Origin: Arthrobacter sp. EPSL27
GTDB lineage: Bacteria; Actinomycetota; Actinomycetes; Actinomycetales; Micrococcaceae
DNA length: 64,000 bases
Assembly (NCBI RefSeq): GCF_001512305.1
Contig: NZ_LNUT01000005.1
Coordinates: forward strand, 1,275,774-1,339,773
Direction of reading: 5' to 3'
The position numbers were made by a program, and so were the translations under genes. Below the pieces are notes generated by a model that saw only the letters and a list, made by a program, of their open reading frames with translations, was not told where the DNA came from and did not search any database. Positions 1 through 8,061 of the stretch are shown here, one piece after another (position 1 is the first letter of the stretch; the number at the start of each line of letters is the position of its first letter).

Positions 1-44
1 GCCCCATCAGGCTCCCGCACGCCCGCGGGACGGCCTTCCTTCCG

Positions 45-821
45 TCAGAGCTGGCCGAGGAAAGTGCTGGCTCGCAGCTGCCGGTTCAAACCCAGCGTGG
101 CCGCCTGGACGGCGGGGCCAACCAACCTCATGTCGATCGTCCCCACGGGTGCAGTGATGGAAATTGCGGCGATGGGTGATGAGTCTGCCCGCAGCAACGG
201 GCTCGCGGCGCAAGCCAGCCCGGCGCTGGACTCTTCGTGCTCATAGGCGATTCCTTGGTCACGCACCGTTGCCAGTTCGGCGCGCAGCGCATCTTCTGTT
301 GCTACCGTGTTGGGGCCGATCTTCCGCACGCCACCAGCGAGGGCCCGCTCAAGGACCGTGTCGCCAGAGAATGCCAGGAGAGCCTTGCCTCCAGCCGTGG
401 CATATGAAGCTACCCTTCCTCCGACCCTTGAGGGAATCACCAGATCGGCATGCTTTCCGCGGAGGATTTCGATGTACACGACGTCCGACCCGTCGAGGAC
501 CCCCAATTGGACGGTCAGCCCGGTGGCCTGGCGTAGATCGGCCATGGTAGCCAGCGCCATCCGGCGAAGGTCCTTGGGCTTTTGCGCCAACTGGCCGAGT
601 TCGAAGCACTTGATGCCGACCCGGTATCCGCCCGGGGTCCGCTCTAGAAAATCGAAGTCCGCCAGATCCCGGACGATGCGCGCGATGGACGCCTTCGGCA
701 GGCCCACCCGCCGGGCTATTTCGGAAGCGGAAAGCTCTGGTTCCTCGGGCCGAAAGGCGCCAACGACGGCCGAAATCCGGGCGATCATTGAAGATTGGTT
801 GTCTCGCTCAGTAAGACGCAT
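45..821 (-). CDS. IclR-family transcriptional regulator
   Basis: A 258-residue DNA-binding regulator. Residues about 12-70 form a winged helix-turn-helix (segment EIARRVGLPKASIARIV), followed by the IclR effector-binding domain with the family motif GGKALLAFS near residue 145 and a C-terminal half typical of the family. Length matches the usual 250-270 residues. The ATG at 819-821 has only a weak CAGGG in front. No partner gene is adjacent on its own strand within the window; its target probably lies left of position 1. The effector cannot be told from sequence. It is the first of three IclR regulators here, and the other two each sit beside a catabolic operon. Confidence 0.9.
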   Translation of the reverse strand: MRLTERDNQSSMIARISAVVGAFRPEEPELSASEIARRVGLPKASIARIVRDLADFDFLERTPGGYRVGIKCFELGQLAQKPKDLRRMALATMADLRQATGLTVQLGVLDGSDVVYIEILRGKHADLVIPSRVGGRVASYATAGGKALLAFSGDTVLERALAGGVRKIGPNTVATEDALRAELATVRDQGIAYEHEESSAGLACAASPLLRADSSPIAAISITAPVGTIDMRLVGPAVQAATLGLNRQLRASTFLGQL

Positions 822-901
822 CCCTGAAGTATGGGAGAACCGCCTCTCAGTTTCAACTCCAGGTCCGCCTGGATTACGGAACTCACAGGGTCGCAGACCG
901 C

Positions 902-2902
902 CTATCCGGCCCAGTCGTCGTCGAACGGCCGGCCGCGGAAGTGCGCCCGGAGGTACTCCCCGACGACGGCGGCGCCCAGGTCCCCGGTGTCCGGCGCCAC
1001 CACGCGGCCGTCGATCCGGCGGGCCAGCTTCTGGATGAAGCGCTCCAGGCCGGGATCGTTGCCCAGGCGGAAGAAGGTGGCCTGCACCCCGGCCCGCCCC
1101 AGCCGGTCCAGCTCGGCCACCGTGATGCGGATGGTCTCCGCATCAGGCGGATAGTTGAACCACGAGTCGCCGTCGGCCAGCAGGTGTGCGGTCGGTTCGC
1201 CGTCGGTCACCACCAGCAGCACCGGCTGCATGGACGGGTGCTGCCGGAAGAACCGGCCGGCCAGCAGCAGACCGTGGTGCAGGTTGGTGCCCTGCTCCCG
1301 GAAGGGCGGCAGGGCCGTGAGCTCGCCGATGTCCATCGACTGCCCATACCGGCCGAAGCTGATCAGCTGCAGCCGGTCACCGCGGAACTTGGTGGACACC
1401 AGGTGGTGCAGGGCGAGGGCGGTGCGTTTCATCGGCACCCAGCGCCCCTCCGCGGCCATCGAAAACGACACGTCCACCAAGAGCGCGACGGCGGCCTGGG
1501 TGCGGGCCTCCGTTTCGGTCACCTCGATGTCGTCCACGGCCAGGCGCAGGCCGCGGCGCGGGTCGCCGCCGTCGGCAATGGTGCGGCGGATCGCGTTGGT
1601 GATGGTGCGGGTGACGTCCCACGGCTCGGCGTCGCCAAACTCCCACGGCCGGCTGGAGCCGGTCTGCTCCCCCGCCGCCCCCGCCACCCGGGTGTCCCGT
1701 CGGCCCTGCCGGCCGGAGAGCTGCTTCGCGGTGTCCCGCAGCAGCGACCGGCCCAGCCGGCGCATGGCCTGCGGCGAGAGCTTCAAGTCCCCGTCGGCGT
1801 TCCGCTGGAGGAAGCCGCCGTCGTGCATGGCCTTTTCAATCTCCGCCAGCGTTCGGGCGGAGACGGCCGCGTCCTGCCCCAGCTGGCGGGCCAGCGCCTC
1901 CAGATCCAGGTCGTCCAGGCGGGAGCCGTTGTAGGACTGGGACAGCTGCTCGGCGAGCTCGTCCAGTTCGGCGAGGTCCTGCAGCACCCCGGTGCCGTCG
2001 CCGAGCCCCAGCCCCTCCTCGCCCTCGAAACGTTCGGAGCCGGACCAGTCCTCGCCGGGGCGCAGTGCCTGCAGGTTTGCGTCGAGTTGGCCCAGCTGTG
2101 CCATCAGCTCCGGCGAGCCGAATGCCTGGGCGGAGAGCTGCATCAGTTCCTCGCGCTGCTCGGCGGACATGGAACGCAGCATCCGCTGTGCGGCGGCCGC
2201 GCGCTGGGCGAGCGCGTCGATCAGCTCCTCGACCGACTGCGGGTTCTCCGGGAAGAACTGGCCGTGCTTGGCCATGAACTCCTGGAAGTCTGCATCCGTG
2301 TCCTCGCCGCGGCGGTGCTTGTCGAGGAGGTCGTTGAGGTCGCCCAGCATCTGCGCGACGGCGGCACGGTCCTCGTCCGTGGCACCCTCCAGCGCCTGCT
2401 TCATGCCGGCGAACCGCTGGTCCAGGACTTCGCGGCCCAGCAGGTCCTTGATCTGTTCGTAGGCCTCCCGGGCGGTGCTGGACTGCCAGTCATAGGACGC
2501 GAGCTCGTTGACGGCCGCGGCCGTGGACCTGGGCAGGTTCTGCAGCTGCATCTCCCGGAACGCGCGGTCCGTGTCGTCCATCCGGACATCACGGGCCAGC
2601 TGTTTCCGCTCCTCCAGCACCGCGGTCTCCAGCAGTTTCTGGACCTCGTTGAGGGTGCCGTCCAGCTTGTGCTTGCCCAGCAGGTCCTTGCGCCGCTGCT
2701 GCACCCGGCGGGCCAGCTGGTCCAGGCCGTCCCGGTCGCGGCCGCCGCGGCGCAGGTATTCCTGCAGGGCGTGCCGGGGCGAGTAGCCAGCCATCACGTC
2801 CTCGGCGACGGCGTCGAGCGCCTCGGCCAGGTCCACCGGCGGCGCCAGCGGGTCTGGACCGCCCGCATACCGCCCGTACCGGGACCGGTGGTGAACGCTC
2901 AT
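902..2902 (-). CDS. VWA-domain protein, partner of a MoxR-like AAA ATPase
   Basis: A 666-residue cytosolic protein ending in a von Willebrand A domain (about residues 470-640). The metal-ion-dependent adhesion site is intact: DVSFS near 476-480 (DxSxS), a threonine in EQGTN, and the aspartate of VVTDGEPT near 565. The N-terminal 450 residues are mostly charged, Leu/Gln-rich helix without recognised domain. It lies 27 bp downstream of the AAA ATPase gene (2930-4318). Such pairs resemble the ChlI/ChlD subunits of magnesium chelatase and RavA/ViaA, and are thought to act as metal-inserting or protein-remodelling complexes. No chlorophyll genes are nearby, so a chelatase role is not implied. The client is unknown. 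Confidence 0.85.
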   Translation of the reverse strand: MSVHHRSRYGRYAGGPDPLAPPVDLAEALDAVAEDVMAGYSPRHALQEYLRRGGRDRDGLDQLARRVQQRRKDLLGKHKLDGTLNEVQKLLETAVLEERKQLARDVRMDDTDRAFREMQLQNLPRSTAAAVNELASYDWQSSTAREAYEQIKDLLGREVLDQRFAGMKQALEGATDEDRAAVAQMLGDLNDLLDKHRRGEDTDADFQEFMAKHGQFFPENPQSVEELIDALAQRAAAAQRMLRSMSAEQREELMQLSAQAFGSPELMAQLGQLDANLQALRPGEDWSGSERFEGEEGLGLGDGTGVLQDLAELDELAEQLSQSYNGSRLDDLDLEALARQLGQDAAVSARTLAEIEKAMHDGGFLQRNADGDLKLSPQAMRRLGRSLLRDTAKQLSGRQGRRDTRVAGAAGEQTGSSRPWEFGDAEPWDVTRTITNAIRRTIADGGDPRRGLRLAVDDIEVTETEARTQAAVALLVDVSFSMAAEGRWVPMKRTALALHHLVSTKFRGDRLQLISFGRYGQSMDIGELTALPPFREQGTNLHHGLLLAGRFFRQHPSMQPVLLVVTDGEPTAHLLADGDSWFNYPPDAETIRITVAELDRLGRAGVQATFFRLGNDPGLERFIQKLARRIDGRVVAPDTGDLGAAVVGEYLRAHFRGRPFDDDWAG

Positions 2903-2929
2903 GGCAGCCTCCCGTGCTGTCGGCCGACG

Positions 2930-4318
2930 TCAGCCGTAGACCGTGGCCTCGTCGTCGGAATCCTTGGAGATCCGCCGCGCGAGGTAGAGCCCTTCCAGGG
3001 CCAGCTCGACGGCGGCGGCGCGCTGCCCGTCGTTCTCCGCGCCGAGGCGCTCACTGATGTCGTCATAAAGCCGGGAGCCGTTGAGCGGCGGCAGCCCCTC
3101 CAGGAATTCCCGCGCGGTGACCAGCTCCCCAGTGGTGACGGTGGTGTGGCCATCCAGCGCGGCGACGAGGTCGCCCATGTCGAGGCCGTGGAAGTGCGCC
3201 CGGACGGCCTCGGCGGTAGCCATCCGCAGCAGGTGGTCCAGGATGTCCTGCTCCCGGCCTTCCTCGCCGGACTCGAACTCGATCTTTCCGGCGAGGACCT
3301 CCACGGCGGCGTCGAGGTCGATGAGCCGGGCCACGGCCTCGTCCTCGCCGCGTACGCTGGCCCGGCGCAGGGCCGCGGCGGCGACGGTTTCGGCGCCGGC
3401 GATCGCGAACCGGGCGGACACCCCGGAGGTCTGGTTGATCGCCGGGGACTGCCGCAGCGCCCGGGTGTAGCGGGCCAGGATCTCGAGGATGACGGGCGGG
3501 ACGCCGGCCACCAGGTGGCCTTCCTGCCGGATGACGGCCACCTCGTCCTCAAGCTCGATCGGGTAGTGCGTGCGGATCTCGGCGCCGAAGCGGTCCCGCA
3601 GCGGCGTGATGATCCGGCCGCGGTTGGTGTAGTCCTCCGGATTGGCGGACGCGACCACCAGGACGTCCAGCGGCAGCCGCAGCACGTAGCCGCGGATCTG
3701 GATGTCGCGTTCCTCCATCACGTTGAGCATGGAGACCTGGATCCGCTCGGCGAGGTCGGGGAGTTCGTTGATGGCGATGATGCCGCGGTTGGAGCGCGGC
3801 ACCAGGCCGTAGTGGATGGTTTCCGGGTCGCCCAGGCGGCGGCCCTCGGCCACCCGCATCGGGTCGACGTCGCCGATCAGGTCCGCGACGGAGGTGTCCG
3901 GCGTCGCGAGCTTTTCGACGTACCGTTCGGACCGGTGCCGCCACGCCACCCGGAGCCGGTCCCCCTCGGTGAGGGCCAGTGCGCGGGAGTGCTCGGTGAT
4001 GGGCTCGTAGGGGTGTTCGTTCAGTTCGGAGTCCTCGATCACCGGCGACCACTCGTCCAGCAGCCCGGCCAGGGTGCGCAGCAGCCGGGTCTTGCCCTGC
4101 CCGCGTTCGCCGAGGAGGACGACGTCGTGCCCGGCCAGCAGGGCGCGTTCCAGCTGCGGCAGGACGGTGCCGCTGAAGCCGTACATCCCGGGCCAGGGGT
4201 CGCGGCCGGCGGCGAGCGCGGCCAGCAGGTTGTCGCGGATTTCGCGGCGCAGGTCCTTGTGGACGTGGCCGGAGGCACGCAGTTCACCAACGGTGAAGAT
4301 TTCGGGGCGATCATTCAC
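2930..4318 (-). CDS. MoxR/ChlI-like AAA+ ATPase
   Basis: A 462-residue AAA+ ATPase. The Walker A motif is GERGQGKTR near residues 69-77; the Walker B equivalent reads IIAINELPDL near 178-187, with Asn where most AAA+ proteins have Asp before the catalytic Glu. A sensor-1 region (VVASANPEDYTNRG) follows. The GTG at 4316-4318 is chosen because the reading frame further upstream, although open, runs antisense through the phosphatase gene at 4406-5086 and would add a non-homologous tail. A GGAGG lies almost directly against the start, an unusually short spacing. It is transcribed before the VWA gene, and the two probably form one complex that uses ATP to remodel a protein or insert a metal. Confidence 0.85.
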   Translation of the reverse strand: MNDRPEIFTVGELRASGHVHKDLRREIRDNLLAALAAGRDPWPGMYGFSGTVLPQLERALLAGHDVVLLGERGQGKTRLLRTLAGLLDEWSPVIEDSELNEHPYEPITEHSRALALTEGDRLRVAWRHRSERYVEKLATPDTSVADLIGDVDPMRVAEGRRLGDPETIHYGLVPRSNRGIIAINELPDLAERIQVSMLNVMEERDIQIRGYVLRLPLDVLVVASANPEDYTNRGRIITPLRDRFGAEIRTHYPIELEDEVAVIRQEGHLVAGVPPVILEILARYTRALRQSPAINQTSGVSARFAIAGAETVAAAALRRASVRGEDEAVARLIDLDAAVEVLAGKIEFESGEEGREQDILDHLLRMATAEAVRAHFHGLDMGDLVAALDGHTTVTTGELVTAREFLEGLPPLNGSRLYDDISERLGAENDGQRAAAVELALEGLYLARRISKDSDDEATVYG

Positions 4319-4405
4319 CCCTCCACCGTAGACCTGTACCCGGCGGCGAATCGAGGGATTTTGTGAGATTCCTGCGCACTGCGCGTTGGTGCGGACGTAG
4401 GCTGG

Positions 4406-5086
4406 ATGCTGATGGCTACCGCAACCGCAGACGAATCCACTCCTCCCCCGGCGCCCGCGCGCCACGGCACGCTCCTGCTCCTGGTGCGCCACGGCCAGAC
4501 GCCGACCACGGGCTCCGTCCTGCCGGGCCGGGCGCCGGGGCTGCACCTCTCCGACCGCGGCCGCGAGCAGGCCGAACGGGTCGCTGACCGGCTCGCCGGC
4601 CTGCCGGTGGACGCCCTGTATTCCTCCCCGCTGGAGCGCGCCTGCGAGACGGCGGAGCCGACGGCGGCCCGCACCGGCTTGCCGGTGAAGCACGACGACG
4701 GGCTGCTGGAGTGTGATTTCGGCGGCTGGACCGGCTCCGCGATCGCGGACCTGGCGGCCCTGCCGGAGTGGCAGACCGTGCAGCACAGCCCATCCCGGTT
4801 CCGCTTCCCGGACGGAGAGAGCTTCCCGGAGATGCAGGCCCGGATTGTCGGAGCGATGGAGGCCCTGTGCACGGCCCACGCCGGCGGTGTGGTGGTGTGC
4901 TTCTCGCACGCCGATCCCATCAAGGCCGCCGTCGCCCACGCCCTGGGCACGCCGCTGGATCTGTTCCAGCGGATCATGATCAGCCCGGGCTCGGTCTCCG
5001 CCATCACGTTCATCGAGGGCCAGGATCCCGCGGTGCACATGGTGAACTCGACGGCGGAACCCCTCAGCGGGCTGCGGGCGTCATGA
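4406..5086 (+). CDS. Histidine phosphatase family protein (MSMEG_4193-type)
   Basis: A 226-residue phosphoglycerate-mutase-like phosphatase. The catalytic motif VRHGQT is at residues 27-32, with supporting residues in SSPLERACETA and a second catalytic histidine in CFSHADPIK. Another ATG lies two codons downstream and could be the true start. It diverges from the AAA ATPase gene with 87 bp between the starts. The substrate is unknown; in actinobacteria this phosphatase is conserved next to a DUF3090 gene and a SCO1664-like gene (established gene order, from memory). Here the SCO1664-like gene follows after only 25 bp, so the usual middle gene is absent. Confidence 0.85.
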   Translation: MLMATATADESTPPPAPARHGTLLLLVRHGQTPTTGSVLPGRAPGLHLSDRGREQAERVADRLAGLPVDALYSSPLERACETAEPTAARTGLPVKHDDGLLECDFGGWTGSAIADLAALPEWQTVQHSPSRFRFPDGESFPEMQARIVGAMEALCTAHAGGVVVCFSHADPIKAAVAHALGTPLDLFQRIMISPGSVSAITFIEGQDPAVHMVNSTAEPLSGLRAS

Positions 5087-5111
5087 CCACGCTCGTGAAG
5101 CGGGAGGGCCC

Positions 5112-5813
5112 GTGCCCGGCCGCGAACTGACCCTGCTGACCGAGGGCAGCATCGAGCCCCTGGGCCTCTTCCCGCGCAGCAGCAACCAGACGTTCCTGGT
5201 CCAGGTTTCCTGCGGGGAGGACGAGGGGTACGCGGTGTACAAGCCGGAGGCCGGCGAACGCCCGCTCTCCGATTTCGAGCCCGGGCTCTACAAACGCGAA
5301 CGCGCCGCCTACCTGCTGAGCGAGGCGCTGGGCTGGGGGTTCGTCCCGCCGACGGTGCTCCGCGAGGACGCTCCGATGGGCCCGGGGTCGCTGCAGTGGT
5401 TCATCGCGTGCGACTTTCAGGAGCATTACTTCACCCTGTTTGAGGACGCCCCGGAGACCCACGCCGAGCTGGCCCGGATCGCCCTGTTCGACTTCGTCGC
5501 CAACAACACCGACCGCAAGAGCGGCCACGTGCTGCGCGGTGACGGCGGCCGGATCTGGGGCATCGACCACGGGCTGTGCTTCTCGGCGGCCTTCAAGCTC
5601 CGCACCGTGATCTGGGACTTCGCCGGCGAGCCCATCCCGGAAGACCTGCTGGCGGACATCGCCCCGCTCGCCGAAGCCGTCCCCGCTGAGCTGGCGGAAC
5701 TGCTCGACGACGACGAAGTCACCGCCTTACAGCGCCGCGTGCAGCGGATGCTGGTTGCGGGAGCGCTGCCGGTTGACCGCACTGGCATGCGCTACCCGTG
5801 GCCGCTGGTTTAG
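5112..5813 (+). CDS. SCO1664-family protein (phosphatidylinositol-kinase-like fold)
   Basis: A 233-residue protein of the SCO1664 family, distantly related to phosphatidylinositol 3/4-kinases. Kinase-like signatures are visible: a nucleotide-side lysine in AVYKPEAGERPL, a catalytic-loop-like FVANNTDRKSGH and a metal-binding-like GIDHGLCFS. The GTG at 5112 is preceded by GGGAGGG at good spacing. A 15-codon mini-ORF (ATG at 5083, overlapping the phosphatase stop) runs into this gene out of frame and could couple translation. In other actinobacteria the gene often lies near mshC of mycothiol synthesis (family knowledge); mshC is not seen here. Biochemical function is unknown. Confidence 0.8.
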   Translation: MPGRELTLLTEGSIEPLGLFPRSSNQTFLVQVSCGEDEGYAVYKPEAGERPLSDFEPGLYKRERAAYLLSEALGWGFVPPTVLREDAPMGPGSLQWFIACDFQEHYFTLFEDAPETHAELARIALFDFVANNTDRKSGHVLRGDGGRIWGIDHGLCFSAAFKLRTVIWDFAGEPIPEDLLADIAPLAEAVPAELAELLDDDEVTALQRRVQRMLVAGALPVDRTGMRYPWPLV

Positions 5814-6743
5814 GTGCCCGTTCCAACGAGAGTGGCCCCCTGGCGACGCCCGGCTGCTCCTGAACGCGCATTTATGGAGAGCCATCGACGTTGGTGTCTT
5901 TGTTACGGGGCAGAAATGAAATGGGCGCGTTTTCCATACCGGATGGCGGGCCTTAACCGCGCCCTGCAAGCTGAAGGTTGCCAGCGCACCCCGCCGGGGC
6001 GGGCTAAGGTAACGGCCGACTGGATTACCCGCGCAACCCAGTAGCTACACACCAACACGGCACACGCATAGACCTATGTCGTTTTACGCCCGACTATGGA
6101 CAAATGGACGGACCTTCGGCGGCTTTCGGACGAATCAATTAGGACGCCCCTGCCGAAATTGATGGCCCGTTTCCGCTCACCTCTGGTGACTTGCCTGGAT
6201 TCAGAGGAGTCAGGGCGGCGAATGCAGCTGTCAGCCCTGCCGGTCTGGGAAACACCGCAATTAAAGGTTGAGCTCCCAGTGCAGGAGCAGGTGAAAAGGT
6301 TTGACCTGGCGCAATGCCTACGGCGAAGTCGAACGAAGAGCTTTGATGCGTCGTCACGATTAATCGGACGAGTCGGAACCGAACTCAAGGCATGCTCACT
6401 TCCCGCGCATTCGATGAGGATCGTGTCCTCATCATGCTCCATAGGGGACGCGCTGCCATAGAGGAGTTCTCCGGCACCTTCGCTGCCGACCGGATGCCAG
6501 CGCCGGGAGTGGGCTCCCGGACATCTCTAATTTCGGCCTCAAAGGCAAATGTGGAAGCAGCCGACTGGGAAATGTGAGCGACCGCGAGTAGGAACCCAAC
6601 TGAGCATCGCTTTCCAGCATACGAAGGCCTCCTGGGTGTCGACCGTCCTTGGACGGCTCCGCTCCACACCAGGAGGCCTTCGTCATGCCGGAAAAACGAG
6701 TTCTCGCACCACCTCAGCTAATGCTGTGCGGCCTCTGCAGCTC
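5814..6743. other. 930-bp region without a confident gene
   Basis: Several short reading frames exist on both strands, but none has a convincing ribosome site, recognisable domain or the third-position GC bias of the neighbours. GC is lower than in flanking genes. Two structured elements stand out: a perfect 8-bp inverted repeat, GATGAGGA/TCCTCATC, at 6413-6420/6426-6433, and the large inverted repeat at 6621-6683. The stretch marks a boundary between conserved actinobacterial genes on the left and the catabolic cluster on the right, and may be an old insertion or deletion scar. Confidence 0.5.
6621..6683. repeat. Large nested inverted repeat
   Basis: The outer arms ACGAAGGCCTCCTGG (6621-6635) and CCAGGAGGCCTTCGT (6669-6683) are perfectly complementary over 15 bp and extend inward (GTGT/ACAC) past one bulged G. 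Inside sits a second perfect hairpin, CCGTCC-TT-GGACGG (6643-6656). It lies 60 bp downstream of the stop of the minus-strand MFS gene, so it could end that operon's transcript, although no T-run follows on either strand. Another possibility is the remnant of a mobile-element end; no transposase is present. Confidence 0.6.
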
Positions 6744-8003
6744 CTATCCTCGGCGGATCATCTTTTTGGAGTCCACCAACATCAGGGCTGCGGCGGCGGC
6801 GAGGGGCACTACTGACAATTGCCAGATGCCGGCTCCGGCCCAGTCAGCGACAGCGACCAAGCGGGCGAACAATAGCCCGGAGAACGCTGCTGCGACGTAG
6901 TAAGTCAGCATGAACAGACCCTGTCCTCGGCCCACATGCTCGGGCCGTACGCTGCGTTGCATGGCGGTGGAGCAGTTGGTAAAGAGAAAGCCGCTGGCAA
7001 GTGTTCCCATCAGGAAGGCCAAGATGTACTGGCCAAGGGCGTCCGTTACGACCACATACATCAGGAACGCAACCACAGAGGTTCCGGCAAATGATCCGAC
7101 GAGCAGCCATTTCTGGCTGTATTTGTCGCCCATCCAACCGGCCAGCAGAGCCAGCATGGCTCCAATGCCGGACATAGAGACGGCCAGTGCAGCCTGCCCG
7201 GCATCGAAGCCGAGTTCTTCCCTGAGGAACGTCGGGTAAAGACCCAGGAAACCGTAGAAGACGATTCCGCTGGCAACGCATGCGATCCCGAAGCCGAGAG
7301 TGTTGCGGTTGTAGGGGCTGGCCGGCATGTAGCTGAAGTCCGATTGCTCGGACGCGGATCCCCCGCCGGCCTTCGTTTCCGACATCCGGCGAGAAACTGT
7401 CACCAGGATGAGCACCGCCATCAGGACGCCGAGTCCACCGAAGAGGAAGAACGGAGCCCGCCAGTTACCAAAAGCGGCGGCGAACGGCACACCCACCATG
7501 GGACCAAGGAAGATGCCGGCGCCGAAGGCAACCCCAATGAAACCGGCAGCAAAAGCCCGCCGATGGAAGAAGAACGACCCGACCAGGGCGTACAGCGCCG
7601 TTGCCTGCACCCCTTCGCCGACTCCAGAGATGATGCGGTATCCAGCCATGTCAAAGAATCCAGCCGCCAGAGGAACAGCCAAGGTCCCCAGGGAGTAGAG
7701 CAGGACACTGCCGACAATGACGGTTTTCCTGGCGAACCGGTCGACGACAAAGCCGGCGAGGAAGCCTGCGACGGCCAAACCGATGGTGAATCCGGTGGCC
7801 AGGAGCCCGGACTGCTCCAGCGTGAAGCCGAAGTCCTCCCGGATCTCCGGCAGGAGCGGATAGAAGACCTGCCGGTCCATGGCGTTGAGCATCCACGAAA
7901 GGCAGAGCACAGTGAAGCCCACGGCTATGGCCGCAGGCGCCAGCGGGCGTTGTGCGCTCTTAGTGTCCGGGGCCGGTGAGCCGGTCGCAAGGTCGGAAGG
8001 CAT
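6744..8003 (-). CDS. MFS transporter, last gene of the ring-cleavage operon
   Basis: A 419-residue major-facilitator permease with about 12 membrane segments. Typical MFS loop motifs are visible: DRQVFYPLLPEI after the first helix, GFVVDRFARKTVIV between helices 2 and 3 (motif A), and a matching GWMGDKYSQK in the second half. The ATG at 8001-8003 has AAGGAG about 7 bp upstream; an open extension further upstream lacks membrane character. It is the most distal gene of the minus-strand operon starting at 13500, 58 bp after the amidohydrolase gene. It probably imports the compound degraded by the cluster, by analogy with organic-acid and aromatic-acid carriers of this superfamily. Confidence 0.85.
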   Translation of the reverse strand: MPSDLATGSPAPDTKSAQRPLAPAAIAVGFTVLCLSWMLNAMDRQVFYPLLPEIREDFGFTLEQSGLLATGFTIGLAVAGFLAGFVVDRFARKTVIVGSVLLYSLGTLAVPLAAGFFDMAGYRIISGVGEGVQATALYALVGSFFFHRRAFAAGFIGVAFGAGIFLGPMVGVPFAAAFGNWRAPFFLFGGLGVLMAVLILVTVSRRMSETKAGGGSASEQSDFSYMPASPYNRNTLGFGIACVASGIVFYGFLGLYPTFLREELGFDAGQAALAVSMSGIGAMLALLAGWMGDKYSQKWLLVGSFAGTSVVAFLMYVVVTDALGQYILAFLMGTLASGFLFTNCSTAMQRSVRPEHVGRGQGLFMLTYYVAAAFSGLLFARLVAVADWAGAGIWQLSVVPLAAAAALMLVDSKKMIRRG

Positions 8004-8061
8004 AGTTCTCCTTAAAGAGGGTGCGAATGGAATGGATAGACGGTGCGGAACTGCTGGGTTT

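Noticed and set aside
29..46. GACGG/CCGTC hairpin at the left edge
   Set aside because: Only 5-bp arms, overlapping the IclR stop; expected by chance in this composition.
941..4366. 1141-codon open frame on the plus strand
   Set aside because: It is antisense to the VWA and AAA genes, has Val/Gln/Arg-biased composition typical of the opposite strand of GC-rich genes, and shows no domain.
4319..5038. In-frame N-terminal extension of the AAA ATPase (702 residues in total)
   Set aside because: It is antisense to the histidine phosphatase, and the AAA family begins at about the GTG 4316-4318.
6096..6461. 121-codon plus-strand and 122-codon minus-strand frames in the gene-free region
   Set aside because: They overlap each other, have no ribosome site and no family match by eye.
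6669..6720. AGGAGGCCTTCGTCATG resembling the start of an insertion-sequence transposase gene
   Set aside because: The following frame has no transposase motif and soon runs antisense into the MFS gene.
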